Positions 14,201 through 24,234 of a DNA stretch of 64,000 nt are shown piece after piece (position 1 is the first letter of the stretch; every line of letters begins with the position of its first letter). The notes under the pieces are model-generated. The model was not told the DNA's origin and made no database searches. It saw nothing but the letters and a program-made list of their open reading frames with translations. The translations under genes and the position numbers were made by a program. This DNA is from Streblospio benedicti. Lineage: Eukaryota > Annelida > Polychaeta > Spionida > Spionidae. Location of the stretch: contig CM032662.1 in the NCBI GenBank assembly GCA_019095985.1, forward strand, positions 16,270,637 to 16,334,636. Reading direction: 5' to 3'.

Positions 14201-15058
14201 AGTTTGGCAAATAACAATGACTTCAATACCACCACTGATTCCGTTTCGACTATTGATGATGATTGACTGTACCACCACAGTTTTATTTAGAACGTTAACT
14301 TGCTCTTTCTTGCAGGACGAGACGTTCTTCGGCAGCCTGGGTGGTGTACTCGGACTGTGTCTGGGATTCACATTATTAACCCTCTTCGAGCTGGTGGAGC
14401 TTCTGGTCGACTTCATCGTCCTCGGCTTGCTGTATGCATTCAAGCATGAACAGTGGAAAAGGTGGGCACAAGTGCCTCTCAACCCCAACCACGGCGGCAG
14501 CAGCGAGGGTGAGGAGATAATGACAACAGACCTAGATGCTGAGGCAGCAGGCAGTTATCAGCCAGTGAGTGGTTTTCGTAATGCTAGACTGTTTGATAGT
14601 GCAAACATAATGCAATTGTATTAACTATTAAGCTCAGAAACTATAGCGATTGAACCATGGTAATTTGATATGCTTGCAAACTTTACTGTTAATCTGTCAT
14701 ATTTTGTGAATTCTTCTATACTATGCCCGTATGGTCACTGAAAGCTTTTTCTTCTTTGGTTATAATAGGGTTATCAAATTTGAAAAGTTTGGCCAAACAC
14801 ACGTACACAGGTAAGTCCACAATCACGCGTGCGTTATGCGTGTAATGTGTGTTCTCTGTCTAGCAGGACTCAGCGACACCTCCTCATCCAGAGCAAGTGG
14901 ATCCAGTGTCATCATCAGGAATAAACGTGGCTATCCCATCCCCACGGCCCTCCTACTACAGTAGTCCTCAGGGCACGGCCTCGCCCAGGACTATGGTGCT
15001 CACGTCGCTAATGGACAAGTCTGCCAACAGACCTTCTTACTACAATGATATAGCGTAA
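2092..15058 (+). CDS. C-type lectin / mucin / DEG-ENaC channel chimera
   Basis: Nineteen exons joined by phase: 2092-2245, 2620-2881, 3250-3317, 3657-3815, 5013-5091, 5285-5407, 6079-6185, 6448-6558, 6810-7732, 8136-8248, 8444-8553, 8903-9066, 10408-10524, 11156-11288, 11598-11670, 12428-12485, 13878-14024, 14316-14564, 14867-15058. They sum to 3,342 nt, exactly 1,114 codons with TAA. The domains in order are a basic N-terminal segment (KRKKRS), C-type lectin-like domain 1 (about residues 60-215), lectin-like domain 2 (215-354), a Thr-rich stalk (355-662), the DEG/ENaC distal ectodomain (663-967), TM2 (about 974-1006) and a cytoplasmic tail. The family makes trimeric Na+ channels whose subunits have two membrane helices. 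Here TM1 and the start codon are not seen: the first exon opens in frame from an acceptor, with the first ATG at 2113. The protein probably sits at the cell surface. A real upstream exon is likely missing. Confidence 0.82.
2620..3815 (+). CDS. Exons encoding C-type lectin-like domain 1
   Basis: Exons 2620-2881, 3250-3317 and 3657-3815 encode one lectin-like fold. Visible marks are the early Cys pair (TTCDV and GLCF), the helix region, YWLNM, KWLPGEP and the closing Cys pair (LEKC ... LTVC). The long-loop Ca2+/sugar motifs EPN or QPD are absent (GEPKGRDDC instead), and WND is replaced by LWQ. Classical Ca2+-dependent mannose or galactose binding is therefore not predicted. Confidence 0.8.
3914..4082. 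mobile_element. Short inverted-repeat element, GATCCAG family, copy 1
   Basis: Starts GGCAGATCCAGGGGCGCAGG and ends in CTGTATCTGCC, an imperfect inverted copy of the start. The interior shares a CCCTTTTTCCCACCAA block with copies near 21775 and 45108. It sits in an intron. It is a non-autonomous DNA element of unassigned superfamily. Confidence 0.55.
4615..4840. repeat. Degenerate minisatellite, GTGAACTGTGAAGTATGA-like unit
   Basis: An intronic run of units of about 8 and 16 nt built from GTGAACT, GTGAAGT and ATGAA. Similar words recur near 63700-63830. It lies between the exons of lectin domain 1 and lectin domain 2 and has no coding role. Confidence 0.7.
5013..6558 (+). CDS. Exons encoding C-type lectin-like domain 2
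   Basis: Exons 5013-5091, 5285-5407, 6079-6185 and 6448-6558 match the C-type lectin order: ACPNYMYTY then the second Cys (NICF), YADAEQACRLYD, LLEIKSQSQLQFF, WNWEHSNSGLGGFDNWASGEP, then GLC, AVDC and YIVC. Phases agree at every junction (1, 2, 2, 1, 1). As in domain 1 there is no EPN/QPD motif. The 79-nt first exon was chosen because it alone supplies both the opening Cys pair and the phase change from 1 to 2. Confidence 0.85.
5725..5920. repeat. Tandem dimer of about 100 bp in an intron
   Basis: Two imperfect copies of a segment containing CACATTT(C/T)ACGC, then TACAG, GTTCACAATT-like and AGGGCA words, preceded by TCACCAAT-like short repeats from 5640. Non-coding, within the intron before exon 6079-6185. 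Confidence 0.55.
6810..7732 (+). CDS. Mucin-like Thr-rich stalk exon
   Basis: A single 923-nt exon, phase 1 to 0. It encodes about sixteen tandem 10-residue units (consensus TTESPTTAAQ) at about 6880-7370, followed by a degenerate Thr/Ser/Pro/Gln region. Such repeats are typical substrates for mucin-type O-glycosylation and would form an extended stalk between the lectin domains and the channel part. At DNA level this is a 30-bp minisatellite, so copy number is likely to vary between alleles. The long minus-strand open frame here is only a shadow of the repeat. Confidence 0.88.
8136..12485 (+). CDS. Exons encoding the DEG/ENaC distal ectodomain
   Basis: Exons 8136-8248, 8444-8553, 8903-9066, 10408-10524, 11156-11288, 11598-11670 and 12428-12485. 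Recognisable family blocks in order are LLDCQYAGNKC, FYNAIHGNCYIFNSG, GLHLLLNIG, AGARVLVHTQARMPFPED, GRYGNC, the Cys-rich CYKTC/DVCGCADPYYP block, LDCSCPSPC and SSPWPAQ. These equal the region from the end of the finger domain through the thumb and palm of ASIC/ENaC proteins. The spacing and Cys pattern look intact. Confidence 0.9.
8633..8677. repeat. (ATCA)n / (ACCA) microsatellite
   Basis: Short tetranucleotide run of AATC/ATCA with two ACCA variants, in the intron after exon 8444-8553. Confidence 0.85.
13878..14564 (+). CDS. Exons encoding the pre-TM2 wrist, TM2 and proximal tail
   Basis: Exons 13878-14024 and 14316-14564, both phase 0. The first ends in the family-typical YFEEFNFEHLQEKPAFP. 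The second opens FFGSLGGVLGLCLGFTLL and continues through TLFELVELLVDF, matching the TM2 signature. The usual G-x-S selectivity tract reads Gly-Phe-Thr (residues 984-986 by my count). It is followed by a basic juxtamembrane HEQWKRW and an acidic stretch. This helix lines the pore in known family members. Confidence 0.9.
14864..15058 (+). CDS. Last exon of the lectin-channel gene (cytoplasmic tail, stop)
   Basis: The tail is rich in Ser, Pro and Tyr, has two RPSYY motifs, and ends SYYNDIA then TAA 15056-15058. The acceptor reads TAGCAG, so splicing may start at 14864 (adding one Gln) or at 14867. No PDZ-binding end is seen. Confidence 0.85.
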   Translation, partial: QDSATPPHPEQVDPVSSSGINVAIPSPRPSYYSSPQGTASPRTMVLTSLMDKSANRPSYYNDIA

Positions 15059-16839
15059 ACACCCGCATTAATTTGAGAGAGTGATTATTCTAGTTAGCTT
15101 TTTAAGTGCAAATGTTGAACCCATTGATGCTGAGCATATACCCAGCTGTTTTCATGTAGTTATGTGTGGTGTGCTGGATACTTGTTTACTTGCAACTGAG
15201 GGTGTTTGAGAACCATGTGCCTTTGTGGAGGATACATCAATTATCAAGGATAATGTGTTAAAATTGACCAAACAACATTTTGCTTTTTCTCTGAACGAGA
15301 ACCCAATCTTAATTTTCAGTCTAATAAGAATATGATGTAGGTGTTGTATGACATACTCTGAGCGAAAAGTGAGAAACGTGTTCTTTGTTTGTGTATCAGT
15401 TGTGAATTCGGACACGTGGGCATACAGGGTCCCACACAGTATTTAGTAGTCTAAAGCCAGAGTTGAGTATGCAAGCTGATAATGATTATGTGCTGGTAAC
15501 ATAATTAGCTGTTATCCCATTTAACTTAGAACCGTTGGTGGTGCTATTTATTTTGAGTGTATGAACGTTTTAAGTACCTGTCTCCATTAGTTTGTGATTT
15601 TGGGAACATTCTACGATTTGCATATATTGCTTGTATTCATAGGGTAATATTGCCAAGTATGCAGTTAGCTGTAAGGATCATCAACTTCAAACAATATATT
15701 TTTGTGTTCGTGCTGAGTGTACTTTCTATGAACATTCTGGTCGTATAAACTGGACCACAGTAGTATTTGATATTTAGATACTTACATAGCCTATTTGAAT
15801 ATTCAGCCATGGATATATCCAATTTTAAGAATTGCTTCCGTCTTTAACATTTTCTTAAAATTCTCCATCGTGCACAATAAATTTTGTATTTGATTCATAT
15901 ATGTATGAGAAAGAGTAAATATTCAAATAATAATGGTTCGTGTGTTAAATATTGGCAAATAGGGATTTTAAAGTATGGGGCGTCGTCGAGCAATCATAGG
16001 ACAGTCTGATTGACATAATGCAACCAGGCTTATACTACTTCTAATGAAATAACAGTCCTACAATGATGTCCAAATTAAGAGGTTGTTTCAAATATTTCGG
16101 AAAATTATATGAACGGAATATAACAAAATATTAACGGATTTTATTTTTACATTTTAAAGGACTGTACTTTTTCCTGAAATTCATTGGAATTTTGAAAAGA
16201 AAACAAATCGTCAATTTTATTATGTGATTTTATTGTCAAGCACGTAGAATACAGAAAATTTGAGAAATCTCGACTAATGCAAATCTTCGATTTGACAGCC
16301 TTAATACTAAAAATGCAAGCAGGGTACAAAATGAGCGTGCTGGCATACCCATGATTCATACCCGGTGTATGCATTACAGCTTTTCAGTTTGTCGACATTC
16401 GCATTAACATCTCTCAAATCCAGCACAAGGAAACTATACAACACTTATTATTACACGTCTAATGATTATACGTAAATGCATTGCATCGGCTGGAGAACTG
16501 GCTTTATCATAGTACGAAACTTATCTTCGAATTTCTATGACAAATGGCTCCTTCAAGGTGACACAAGTCAATAGCACTTGTAAATAATGATGATAAATCA
16601 ATGCGTCTGCATGCCAAGATTATTGACATGATTAAAGATAAATAAACATATTACACTCCATATACAGTAATTAGCGTTCGAAAAAACATAACCACAAAAA
16701 CCAGCATTGGTCTTAGTGGACCTGACTTCTAGTACACTAGCACACTATTGAAAAAAAATCCAAGTACATATTTAAATTCTACAAAGATTGATGCTGGTGC
16801 CATTGGTATAAACTGTCCTTGGGGCTCCGTCATCCTGGA
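15059..16839. other. Convergent 3' untranslated/intergenic region
   Basis: The channel gene and the minus-strand PLAC8 gene converge here. An AATAAA at 15876-15881 could serve as the channel gene's polyadenylation signal, about 820 nt past the stop. For PLAC8 a minus-strand AATAAA-like site lies near 16139-16146. No further gene is seen. Confidence 0.4.
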
Positions 16840-17925
16840 TCAGCAGCGCTCCATGTCCATGGCCATGGCGCCGCTGTTCATCTCCTTGCACTCCTGCGCG
16901 CCCTGGATTATGACACAGAACGGACAAAACACTGTCCAAGCCAAGTCTCGTATAGGACCGCCTCGGATGTCCGCCTTGGCCCTGCAATGGGATAGGCATA
17001 TATCTATGCAACAAAATAGAAAGTTTAACACATAAGTTTAATCCAAGCATTTAGAGTGTGCTATAACTTTTCGTGGAAAGCAATGGATAGCTAGTGGTAA
17101 GACAAAAGTAGATAATTTTAGATAAACAAATGTCTAAAATCATATTATAGTTTTCTCTTACCTTCAACTATACAATAGAATATTTATTATGTAAGTTACA
17201 TTGTATGAATACGTGTATTCTTAATTGAGATCCTCACCTTAACTATAAGGTTTTTATATACAGGGCGTTTTTCATGAATGTAAACAATTGACAGCCAGTT
17301 ACATATTTAGTAGAGTTAAAAATCATCAAAAGTTCTGCTGCTACACACATTTGTTTACCAACGACAGGTATCTGTGTGATTAAACAGGTGAATACCATAC
17401 CCACATTGCAGTCACTTCTTCTCAGTATATAATCTTTGAATACGCTGGTATGGGTGCATTGCAATTTCATCCTCTACACCCACCTGATCTTGCCTCTCTG
17501 GGAGCAGATCACCCAGTAGTTGACGATGGGGATGAGCGTGAGCAGGCAGTTGACGAGGCACGACTCACCCAGCACTCCTACAAGAGCATAGCTTAACGAT
17601 AGTATATATTTAACCTAGGCATTTCCAACCTCATTGCATTCAACATGGTAATATACTTGATATTTTGTTCGATTCTGAAATAATTTGCTTGTTGTTTTAA
17701 CCGCTATTATGACGTCATTGAGTCCAATGGGTAAATATATTTAATCATAACCGTATCATGACAAGTAAACTATAAAAATGGTGCCAAAATTAGTACATGT
17801 ACATGTTTCCAAATATTATACTCACTTGCACTTTTGCCAACTGTGTAACACGGAGCGAAATATGTGATGATGCAGAGTGTGCAGTTGTTGAAACAACCAA
17901 AGATTCCGTGCGACCAACCACCCAT
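16840..17925 (-). CDS. PLAC8-family (cornifelin-like) Cys-rich protein
   Basis: Three coding exons on the minus strand: 17925-17826 (ATG at 17925), 17577-17484 and 16981-16840 (TGA). They total 336 nt, 111 aa, close to the usual length of about 115. It begins MGGWSHGIFGCFNNC, has a Cys-rich core (TLCIITYFAPCYTVGKSA, GESCLVNC, a hydrophobic LLTLIPIVNYWVIC) and ends with the family hallmark FCPFCVIIQGAQECKEM. PLAC8 members are small membrane-associated proteins, some linked to metal handling, cell size or immunity; the role here is unknown. Both introns keep phase (1 and 2). A 26-nt 5' UTR lies in the first coding exon, from acceptor CTAG at 17952. Confidence 0.9.
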
Positions 17926-18846
17926 GGTTTAGTTTTGGTGCTGATAGTTGTCTAGAAAAAACAAGGAGACCTTGTCATTGTAGCACAGACAGAGAAATAA
18001 TAATAGGATAACATCCCAGAACCGCGTACTTGCAAAATCTATCATGTGACCAGGTTTATGAGTGTTCCATGAGGGTTGGGAGGTGCCGACAGCGCTTCCG
18101 GGGGAAACTGGATCTGTCATTTAGAGATATGGGACTGTGCTGATGGAAGTGTGTATTGCTTATGAACCCGACGACGAATGTGAGCTGGTATTTCCTAACC
18201 ATGTGGATTGACTATGTACCCGAATTATTCAAACCTGCGGACACGAAAATCTGATTTTGAATATATTTGATAAACACTTCGTTCATACATGAAACAAAAG
18301 GTACTATATATACCTGTTCAGGTAATCATGTTTATCAGTCTATCATCGTACTTTAGTATTGACTCACTATCGAAATGACTGGGAATACTGATTGCTTGAT
18401 ACGAGTGATAAATTATATTCTCCGTATATTGCAAAAAAAAACAATTATCTGTGATTTCATGTATGAATAAAAGATGCTTCCTTGTCTACAATGAAAAAAA
18501 CTTGCACTGGTTTGGAGCAGGTCAATCATTGAATCCTATTGCAATGGGTCAGCCCAAATAAATGTAGCGAGGGTAAAAAGTTATTTAGTATGAGCACACA
18601 ATCAGTAACTACTGTAATTTATATGCATACGTTTGCTTTAGACCACCAAATAATAAAATTGAAACAAAATGAAAGTCTCTATTTCAGGGGTCATGACTAG
18701 ACGACATGTATTAGACTCCGTCGGTTTAGTAATAATGAATATGGGCAGTTCGTAAATGATGTTATCATTCACCCACAAACACTTTTATATATATGAAATG
18801 ATCGAAACATCTATCCCACGAGAAGTGTCTCTTAAATAAGACTTAC

Positions 18847-18960
18847 CTGTGTAGTGTCTGTGTATAGTCCGTCTGCAACTATAGCATCTCCGCTGTGTTG
18901 TGCAGGTTTGCTGGTGGACCTTGATTATTAAGGCTCCCACACAGGCTGATAAGGCACATC
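18847..18960 (-). other. Probable non-coding first exon of the PLAC8-family gene
   Basis: A strong minus-strand donor (CACAG then GTAAGT) lies at 18847/18846, and a clean acceptor precedes the start-codon exon at 17951. The exon would be entirely 5' UTR. Its upstream limit and the promoter cannot be fixed from sequence; 18960 is a guess. Confidence 0.4.
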
Positions 18961-19234
18961 GTCGATAGCAACGCTGTTTGTATTGTGTTAGTTAGTCACA
19001 GGGTGTGTACACAACGTTATGCTTATTACTAATGGTGCAATATTCACTTTGAAAAGTGTACTATAGTGGACATATGATTAATACAATAACGACGCTGTCA
19101 AGCAGTTAAAAATCAGAATCAACAACTTACATTCTCAAACTTCTCTCTCTCACGTCTTTTAGCAAGCCCATTTCTACCAATACAACGATAGATATAGCTG
19201 AAGACAGGTTTTACAACCCTAAGCTTGCATTTGA

Positions 19235-19450
19235 CTATATCAAATGGCCCTGGCGGGACTCGAACTCTCGACCCCAAGGTAAATATCGAGAACATATAAA
19301 TGCAAATTTATGTAGACTTTGACGTAGGAAGGACGGATCGCCTTGCGACATGTCATATCAAAGTTGTACATCATAACACCCACATAAGCACTCTCCAATT
19401 AGACACAGCCAAAATGCTGGACTAAGAATCTAAGTGGTTCGAGTGTGGTC
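19235..19450. repeat. Possible decayed tRNA-derived SINE pieces
   Basis: On the minus strand, AGAGTTCGAGTCCCGCC near 19252-19268 resembles a Pol III B box with a T-arm. On the plus strand, GTGGTTCGAGTGTGG near 19433 is another B-box-like word. No A box or cloverleaf could be assembled, so these are not called tRNA genes. Confidence 0.3.
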
Positions 19451-21046
19451 TGAAACCAACAGACATATTTACAGTATACAGATGTTCCGCTTGAAACTGC
19501 CAATTATGAGAGATCCGTGACTGATGAGGAGCGCACAGGTAACCCCATGTCATTAATCGTGTGTTTTAATTGCAATTACAACATTCGTAATCCTATATGA
19601 ATGAATCTTTAAAAAAAGGATTTGAACCATTGTTACCGTCTACTCTGGCTCCGCGAACGTGTGAAAAAGGCAATGACATCGCTGGTCGCGATAAATGGGC
19701 AAGCATAATGGGCAATATCAATTAGAAAGCTGGTGGGCATCTGCGCAACCTTCATGAGCGCATGATGGATAGGCCTACGGGTCGTGAGGATGAACAATAA
19801 TGTAAACCGGGTAAATGCCATTACCCTCGTGCAACAGACCAGATAGTTTTGTAAACCACGTGACCTGCTAATCCATTGAAAGATAACTGCAAGTGCAGTG
19901 CATTCATTGCAGTCCATTCCATTCCATTTCAATACATAACATGCCATGTCCGTTCATAACAATAACAATGCACCTCATAGCACGTATCCAAACACTGGCC
20001 ATACTGCCATATTTACACGGCGCGGCTTCTTCTAATTCATGGAATTATGCACAATGCAATCTGCTGGTGAAGTGAGAATTAAGTTAGCATCGAATGATGC
20101 ACCAAAAGGTTACAAGAAGATCTACTTAATACCCGGACGCTTCTCAGATGTATGAGAATGAAGGCTGATAAACGGTTACTGCACTATATATAAGAGACAT
20201 TACGAACACTGAATATGAAGCTTTGTACGTGAAGGTGGTGAAATGTTTCACTTTCAATTTAAGATTACATCACCAACCAAAATCAAGGCACATGTCTTAG
20301 TAGACTTGCTTGACATAGTAACGTGTAAACAAAGTCTACTCTTTTACCACATACAATCTTCTCAGTTCTCACTTGAAGAATCATGATTATTCGTGCACTT
20401 TTCTACTGAATCATCTATCATACATTATGTATGTGCGGATTTATTTTATGTCTTTTTGCTTCTCTTAAAAGTCTAATATTTTAAAGACGTGCACACCTAG
20501 CGGAAATATCAAATATTTAACTGCCTGTCTCCCATGATTTAAGAGTTGTCTCCCGAAACAATTTACGTGCCAGTTTTTTATTTCCTAACATAAGAAGTGG
20601 ATCAATGCTGATCGCGTGGTATTGCTAAATAATGGAGTATTTGGGTTCTACCAAAGATATTATAGTTCTCTAATATCTTTGTTTCTACGATGCCCTAGAG
20701 CTTGAATGTTGTATAACTAATTTCTCTGTGTGTTGTTGAAGTTTTGCGCACCTACAATTTGCCCACGCTTATTAAGTTTCCAAAATAACCAATTAAAACC
20801 CCGTCGGACATTTTAAAATAGTAATGCATGTACTCTACTATACACAGTACGGTAGAACTTGAGAAGTGCAATTTGATTCATGGAAAAAAATTGATTCAGC
20901 TTCAAATTATGACGTCTGTGACGTATGTCTGCCCCCACTATTCAAAAATGTCATATGCAATCGTTTTATACTCGTGATGTCAAAAGCTGCGTTCCACTTA
21001 ATCTGGTGGGGGCGTATGCAAAACGTGTAGGTACAGTAAAACATCA
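19451..21046. other. Spacer with no recognised gene
   Basis: AT-rich sequence with scattered short open frames (for example 19633-19947 minus). None has splice context or family resemblance. I see nothing else. Confidence 0.5.
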
Positions 21047-21598
21047 CTAATAAGTTGATGATTGGGGAGCGACAATCATTAATTTATAGGGGGCGGTCAT
21101 TTGGTGGGGAGGGCGCTCAATCTTCTTTGGTCACAGAAGGGAGGGCACTCAATTTTAATTCAAAGAGAGTGGGAGAACATTCAATTCTGAAAAGGTAATA
21201 GTTTACGCATCTTTGTCGTGAATTGATGGATTCCTGCACTATGCATGATTTTTGGATTTAACTGTATTGGAATGTTAACAAGTCAAACAGATTGCTAAAT
21301 ATGTATTCATTGACCATTGACAGTGAATGATTCATTGCAATACACTTGTATCAGTTTTCAGGGAATCTGTCCAATATCAAACTTTATAATACGAAAGTTT
21401 GTCATTGTTCATATCTATCCGGGTGGTGGTGGTGTGTGTGTGGGGAGGTCAGTTTCTTAATGTTTACATGGGGAGGGCATTCAATTTCAACGTAGAGAGT
21501 TAGGGTAGAGAGTTAGGGAGGGCGTTCAATTTTTTTATCTTGTCAATACCAAATGACTGCCCTGCCCTGTACAATTATTGATGGTTGCTCCCTTATTG
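21047..21598. mobile_element. Non-autonomous DNA transposon with long inverted ends and internal GGAGGGC repeats
   Basis: The left end (AATAAG ... GGGAGCGACAATCATTAATT ... GCGGTCATTTGGT) is mirrored by the right end (ACCAAATGACTGCCC ... ATTATTGATGGTTGCTCCC ... CTTATT), giving imperfect inverted repeats of about 50 nt. The interior has several copies of a GGAGGGC(A/G)(T/C)TCAATTTT word. There is no transposase frame. Superfamily not assigned. Confidence 0.6.
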
Positions 21599-21774
21599 CG
21601 AAGTATCTTTATGTAGATATGTTTCTTCTGTTATTCTATTCTAGTCGGTAAAATATCTTATACAACATAAGTAAACTGGTGTTTGTATTACATTTAGCTG
21701 GTCATTATTTTGCTAGGAGTACGTGGCGCTGTGGCTATTCTTTGACGTTGACAAGAAAGCGTCACATAACATAA

Positions 21775-21920
21775 GCAGATCCAGTGGGGGGTGCAGGGCA
21801 GGCCCACACCCTTTTCCCACCAACATATATTATTTCCATAGGGTTTTTGGCATGTTCGCTATCGACTGCATGTACCAATCCATGAGATCCCTCCCGCTTT
21901 TTGGAAAACCTGGATCTGTC
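21775..21920. mobile_element. Short inverted-repeat element, GATCCAG family, copy 2
   Basis: Starts GCAGATCCAGTGGGGGGTGC and ends AACCTGGATCTGTC, clear terminal inverted repeats of about 11 nt. The interior CACCCTTTTCCCACCAA is shared with copies 1 and 3. Confidence 0.65.
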
Positions 21921-22783
21921 TATGCAAAATACTGATCTGCGATGGCATTTCGACTTCTCAACACGCAGAAAGCTGACCGTCCAAACAGGAAATTATATTA
22001 TATTAATCATGCGTGTGGGAACAAACAGAAGCATTTCATTCTTAATGATTCATGTAACTCTCTAATATAAAAGTGATGTTATTGTTCACCTGCCTCTTCG
22101 GAAAGCACAAATGTGCAAACGATTTTATTTGGATTTTAATATGAAAATAATTACACGGCGTAGCTGAGTGATGAAATTGTGGAGTGCATATAACATTAAC
22201 ATGCATGTGCGTGATTATCATTTTTAAAGGTTTTGAGTAAATGAAAACGTAATGGTTGCGTTTATGAAGAAATATATGACTGTTTTTAAGATGTAATAGA
22301 CCTGTCACAGAGTATCCTAGAGGGTGATAGATGTCGTTATTTCCATGAACTCGCAAAAGCAGACGATTTTGATAACGCACCTTCTTTGAAGTCTGGCGTG
22401 GCTCAGGTGGCCTTTGTGACGTCAGCGGATGATGCATTATTGTGAACCCTGGCCGCAAAAACCCCGATCCCTCCATCATAGTTAACACGATGAAAGAAAT
22501 AATGTGAAGAATACTGTGTGGCAAAGTGAGCCCAAGATTAACATAGAATTCCTGTAGACGGCAGCTCGATCTGTGAAGTAAATTGACAACCAAATGTAAG
22601 CATCTTTAATGTTATTAGGGGGTGGTGTATGAAGTCAAAATCATTTTTAATAAAAGATGCATACATATAAAATGTAAGATTTGCATATCTTGTTGTGGTA
22701 TGGTTGAACAGCTAGACTGCATGTCTTTATTCCCACAGAAATACAGCCATGCTACAGCGGAAAGATAAAGCGGACATCGCCCT

Positions 22784-23305
22784 TTAAGCGAGAGGCACAT
22801 TCCACCACAAGGTGGGTCTACAGCCAGTCTACGACCAAAAACGCATAGAAATCGTAACGATCCGTGAGTGTTCAGTGTGGCAAAAGTACGTTTTTTCAAG
22901 GCCGTACAGTGGCAAGCCAAACTTCTTCTACGACCACCCTGCGTCATGGCCTAACCGCAAGGAGGCAGTGCCGAGACCTTACGTGAAACGCAGAGGATTT
23001 AGCCGCACGTTGTCGGCAAAGACACAGTACTGGGGCCGTGCGTTCCCTGTACCATGAACGTGCGGATCCCGTACTTTAGTAATCACAATGTGTGGAGAGC
23101 GTAAGTTGTACGCGAGTACATCGCACGTTCTACGCAAGTTGATCTCACGGCAACCTCAATGAAAACCACTCCCTGTCCCGACGCATTCCTAACGCACGGG
23201 GCCCGTGCGTAAGTGCCCACAACTGTACTTTTGTCACTACATGCGAAAACGCCGTAGACGCCGCACACCTCGACACGCTAAGGTGGAATGTGCTGCTCGC
23301 TTTAA
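22784..23305. mobile_element. Non-autonomous DNA transposon, left member of an inverted pair
   Basis: About 522 bp. The left end is TTAAGCGAGAGGCACATTCC; the right end is an inverted version (GGTGGAATGTGCTGCTCGC followed by TTAA), with TTAA at both edges. The interior is GC-richer than its surroundings and full of ACG and CGT words. It has no protein-coding frame of its own; the short open frames here are artefacts. Confidence 0.65.
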
Positions 23306-23343
23306 GGACACCTGTCTTTTATGGACACAGTTTCGTTTCTCCC

Positions 23344-23875
23344 TCAAGCGAGGGGCACATGCCACCTTGCGGGCGTGTTGAGGTCTGCGTTTACACAGTG
23401 ACAAAAAGACAGTTGTGGGCACATCGGCACAGACTCCATGCGTTAGGAGTGCGTCGGCACTCGAAATGGTTTTGTTGATGTGGCCGTGAGATAAACATGC
23501 ATAGAACGTGCGTTGTACTCACGTATATCTTGCGCTCTACGCACGGTCTGATTTCTAACGTGCGGCATTCGTACGTTCATGGTACAGTGAATGCACTGCT
23601 CCGGCACCGTATCTGTACCGACAACGTGTCCTCTAAATCCTCTGTGATTATACCACGATTACCGTAAGGTCTCCGTACAGCCTCCTTACGGTCAGACCAT
23701 GACGTAGGGTGGTCGTAGAGGAAGTTTGGCATGCCAAACTTCTTCTGCGGCCACCGTACTGCCTTGAAAAAAATCTACGTTTGCCGCACTGCACACTCAC
23801 GGATCGTTACGATCATCTTGCGTTTTTGGTCGTAGACTGGCTGTAGACCTTGCGGTTGAATGTGCCCTAGGCATT
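23344..23875. mobile_element. Non-autonomous DNA transposon, right member of an inverted pair
   Basis: Reads as a reverse complement of the element at 22784-23305 over most of its length. For example, GGTCGTAGACTGGCTGTAGA near 23829 matches TCTACAGCCAGTCTACGACC near 22817. One end, TCAAGCGAGGGGCACATGCC, faces the left copy across about 38 bp. The far end has diverged and its TTAA is not intact. Together the two arms could form a long hairpin. Confidence 0.65.
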
Positions 23876-24234
23876 AGGTGTCTAATACTATGTCTAATGA
23901 TACAGTGTTCAGTTTACCACTTCATCTTTCGTCTCTCTTGATCAACACCCTAAATAACAAATAGACCTATGGTTACTTCAATAATCCCCTGAAACGTTTT
24001 ATTGTATTGACAAGAATGAATATATTCAAATAATCTTTGTTTCTAAAATCACTCCTTAAAACCGATCTTGTTAGTCCAGAAGAACTTTTAGCTACCTGGA
24101 ACTGGTGATTTCTATGACGTTTTTCCAGATCCTCCTTGTATATATGCCGTTGAAAATTTTACTTGGTTGTCAATTTAACAGCCTTAGTCTTATTCCAGTG
24201 TTTTATACACTGGCTTGTACCCAATTAATTGCGT

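Noticed and set aside
15152-15415. 87-aa minus frame after the channel gene
   Set aside because: Lies in the probable 3' untranslated region and has no start context or similarity.
16748-17035. 95-aa plus-strand frame
   Set aside because: Antisense to the PLAC8 last exon.
19252-19268. tRNA gene candidate from a B-box-like word
   Set aside because: No acceptor stem, anticodon arm or A box at correct spacing.
22784-23875. CRISPR-like or regulatory palindrome array
   Set aside because: The symmetry is one large inverted pair with transposon-type ends, not regularly spaced short repeats, and the genome is animal.
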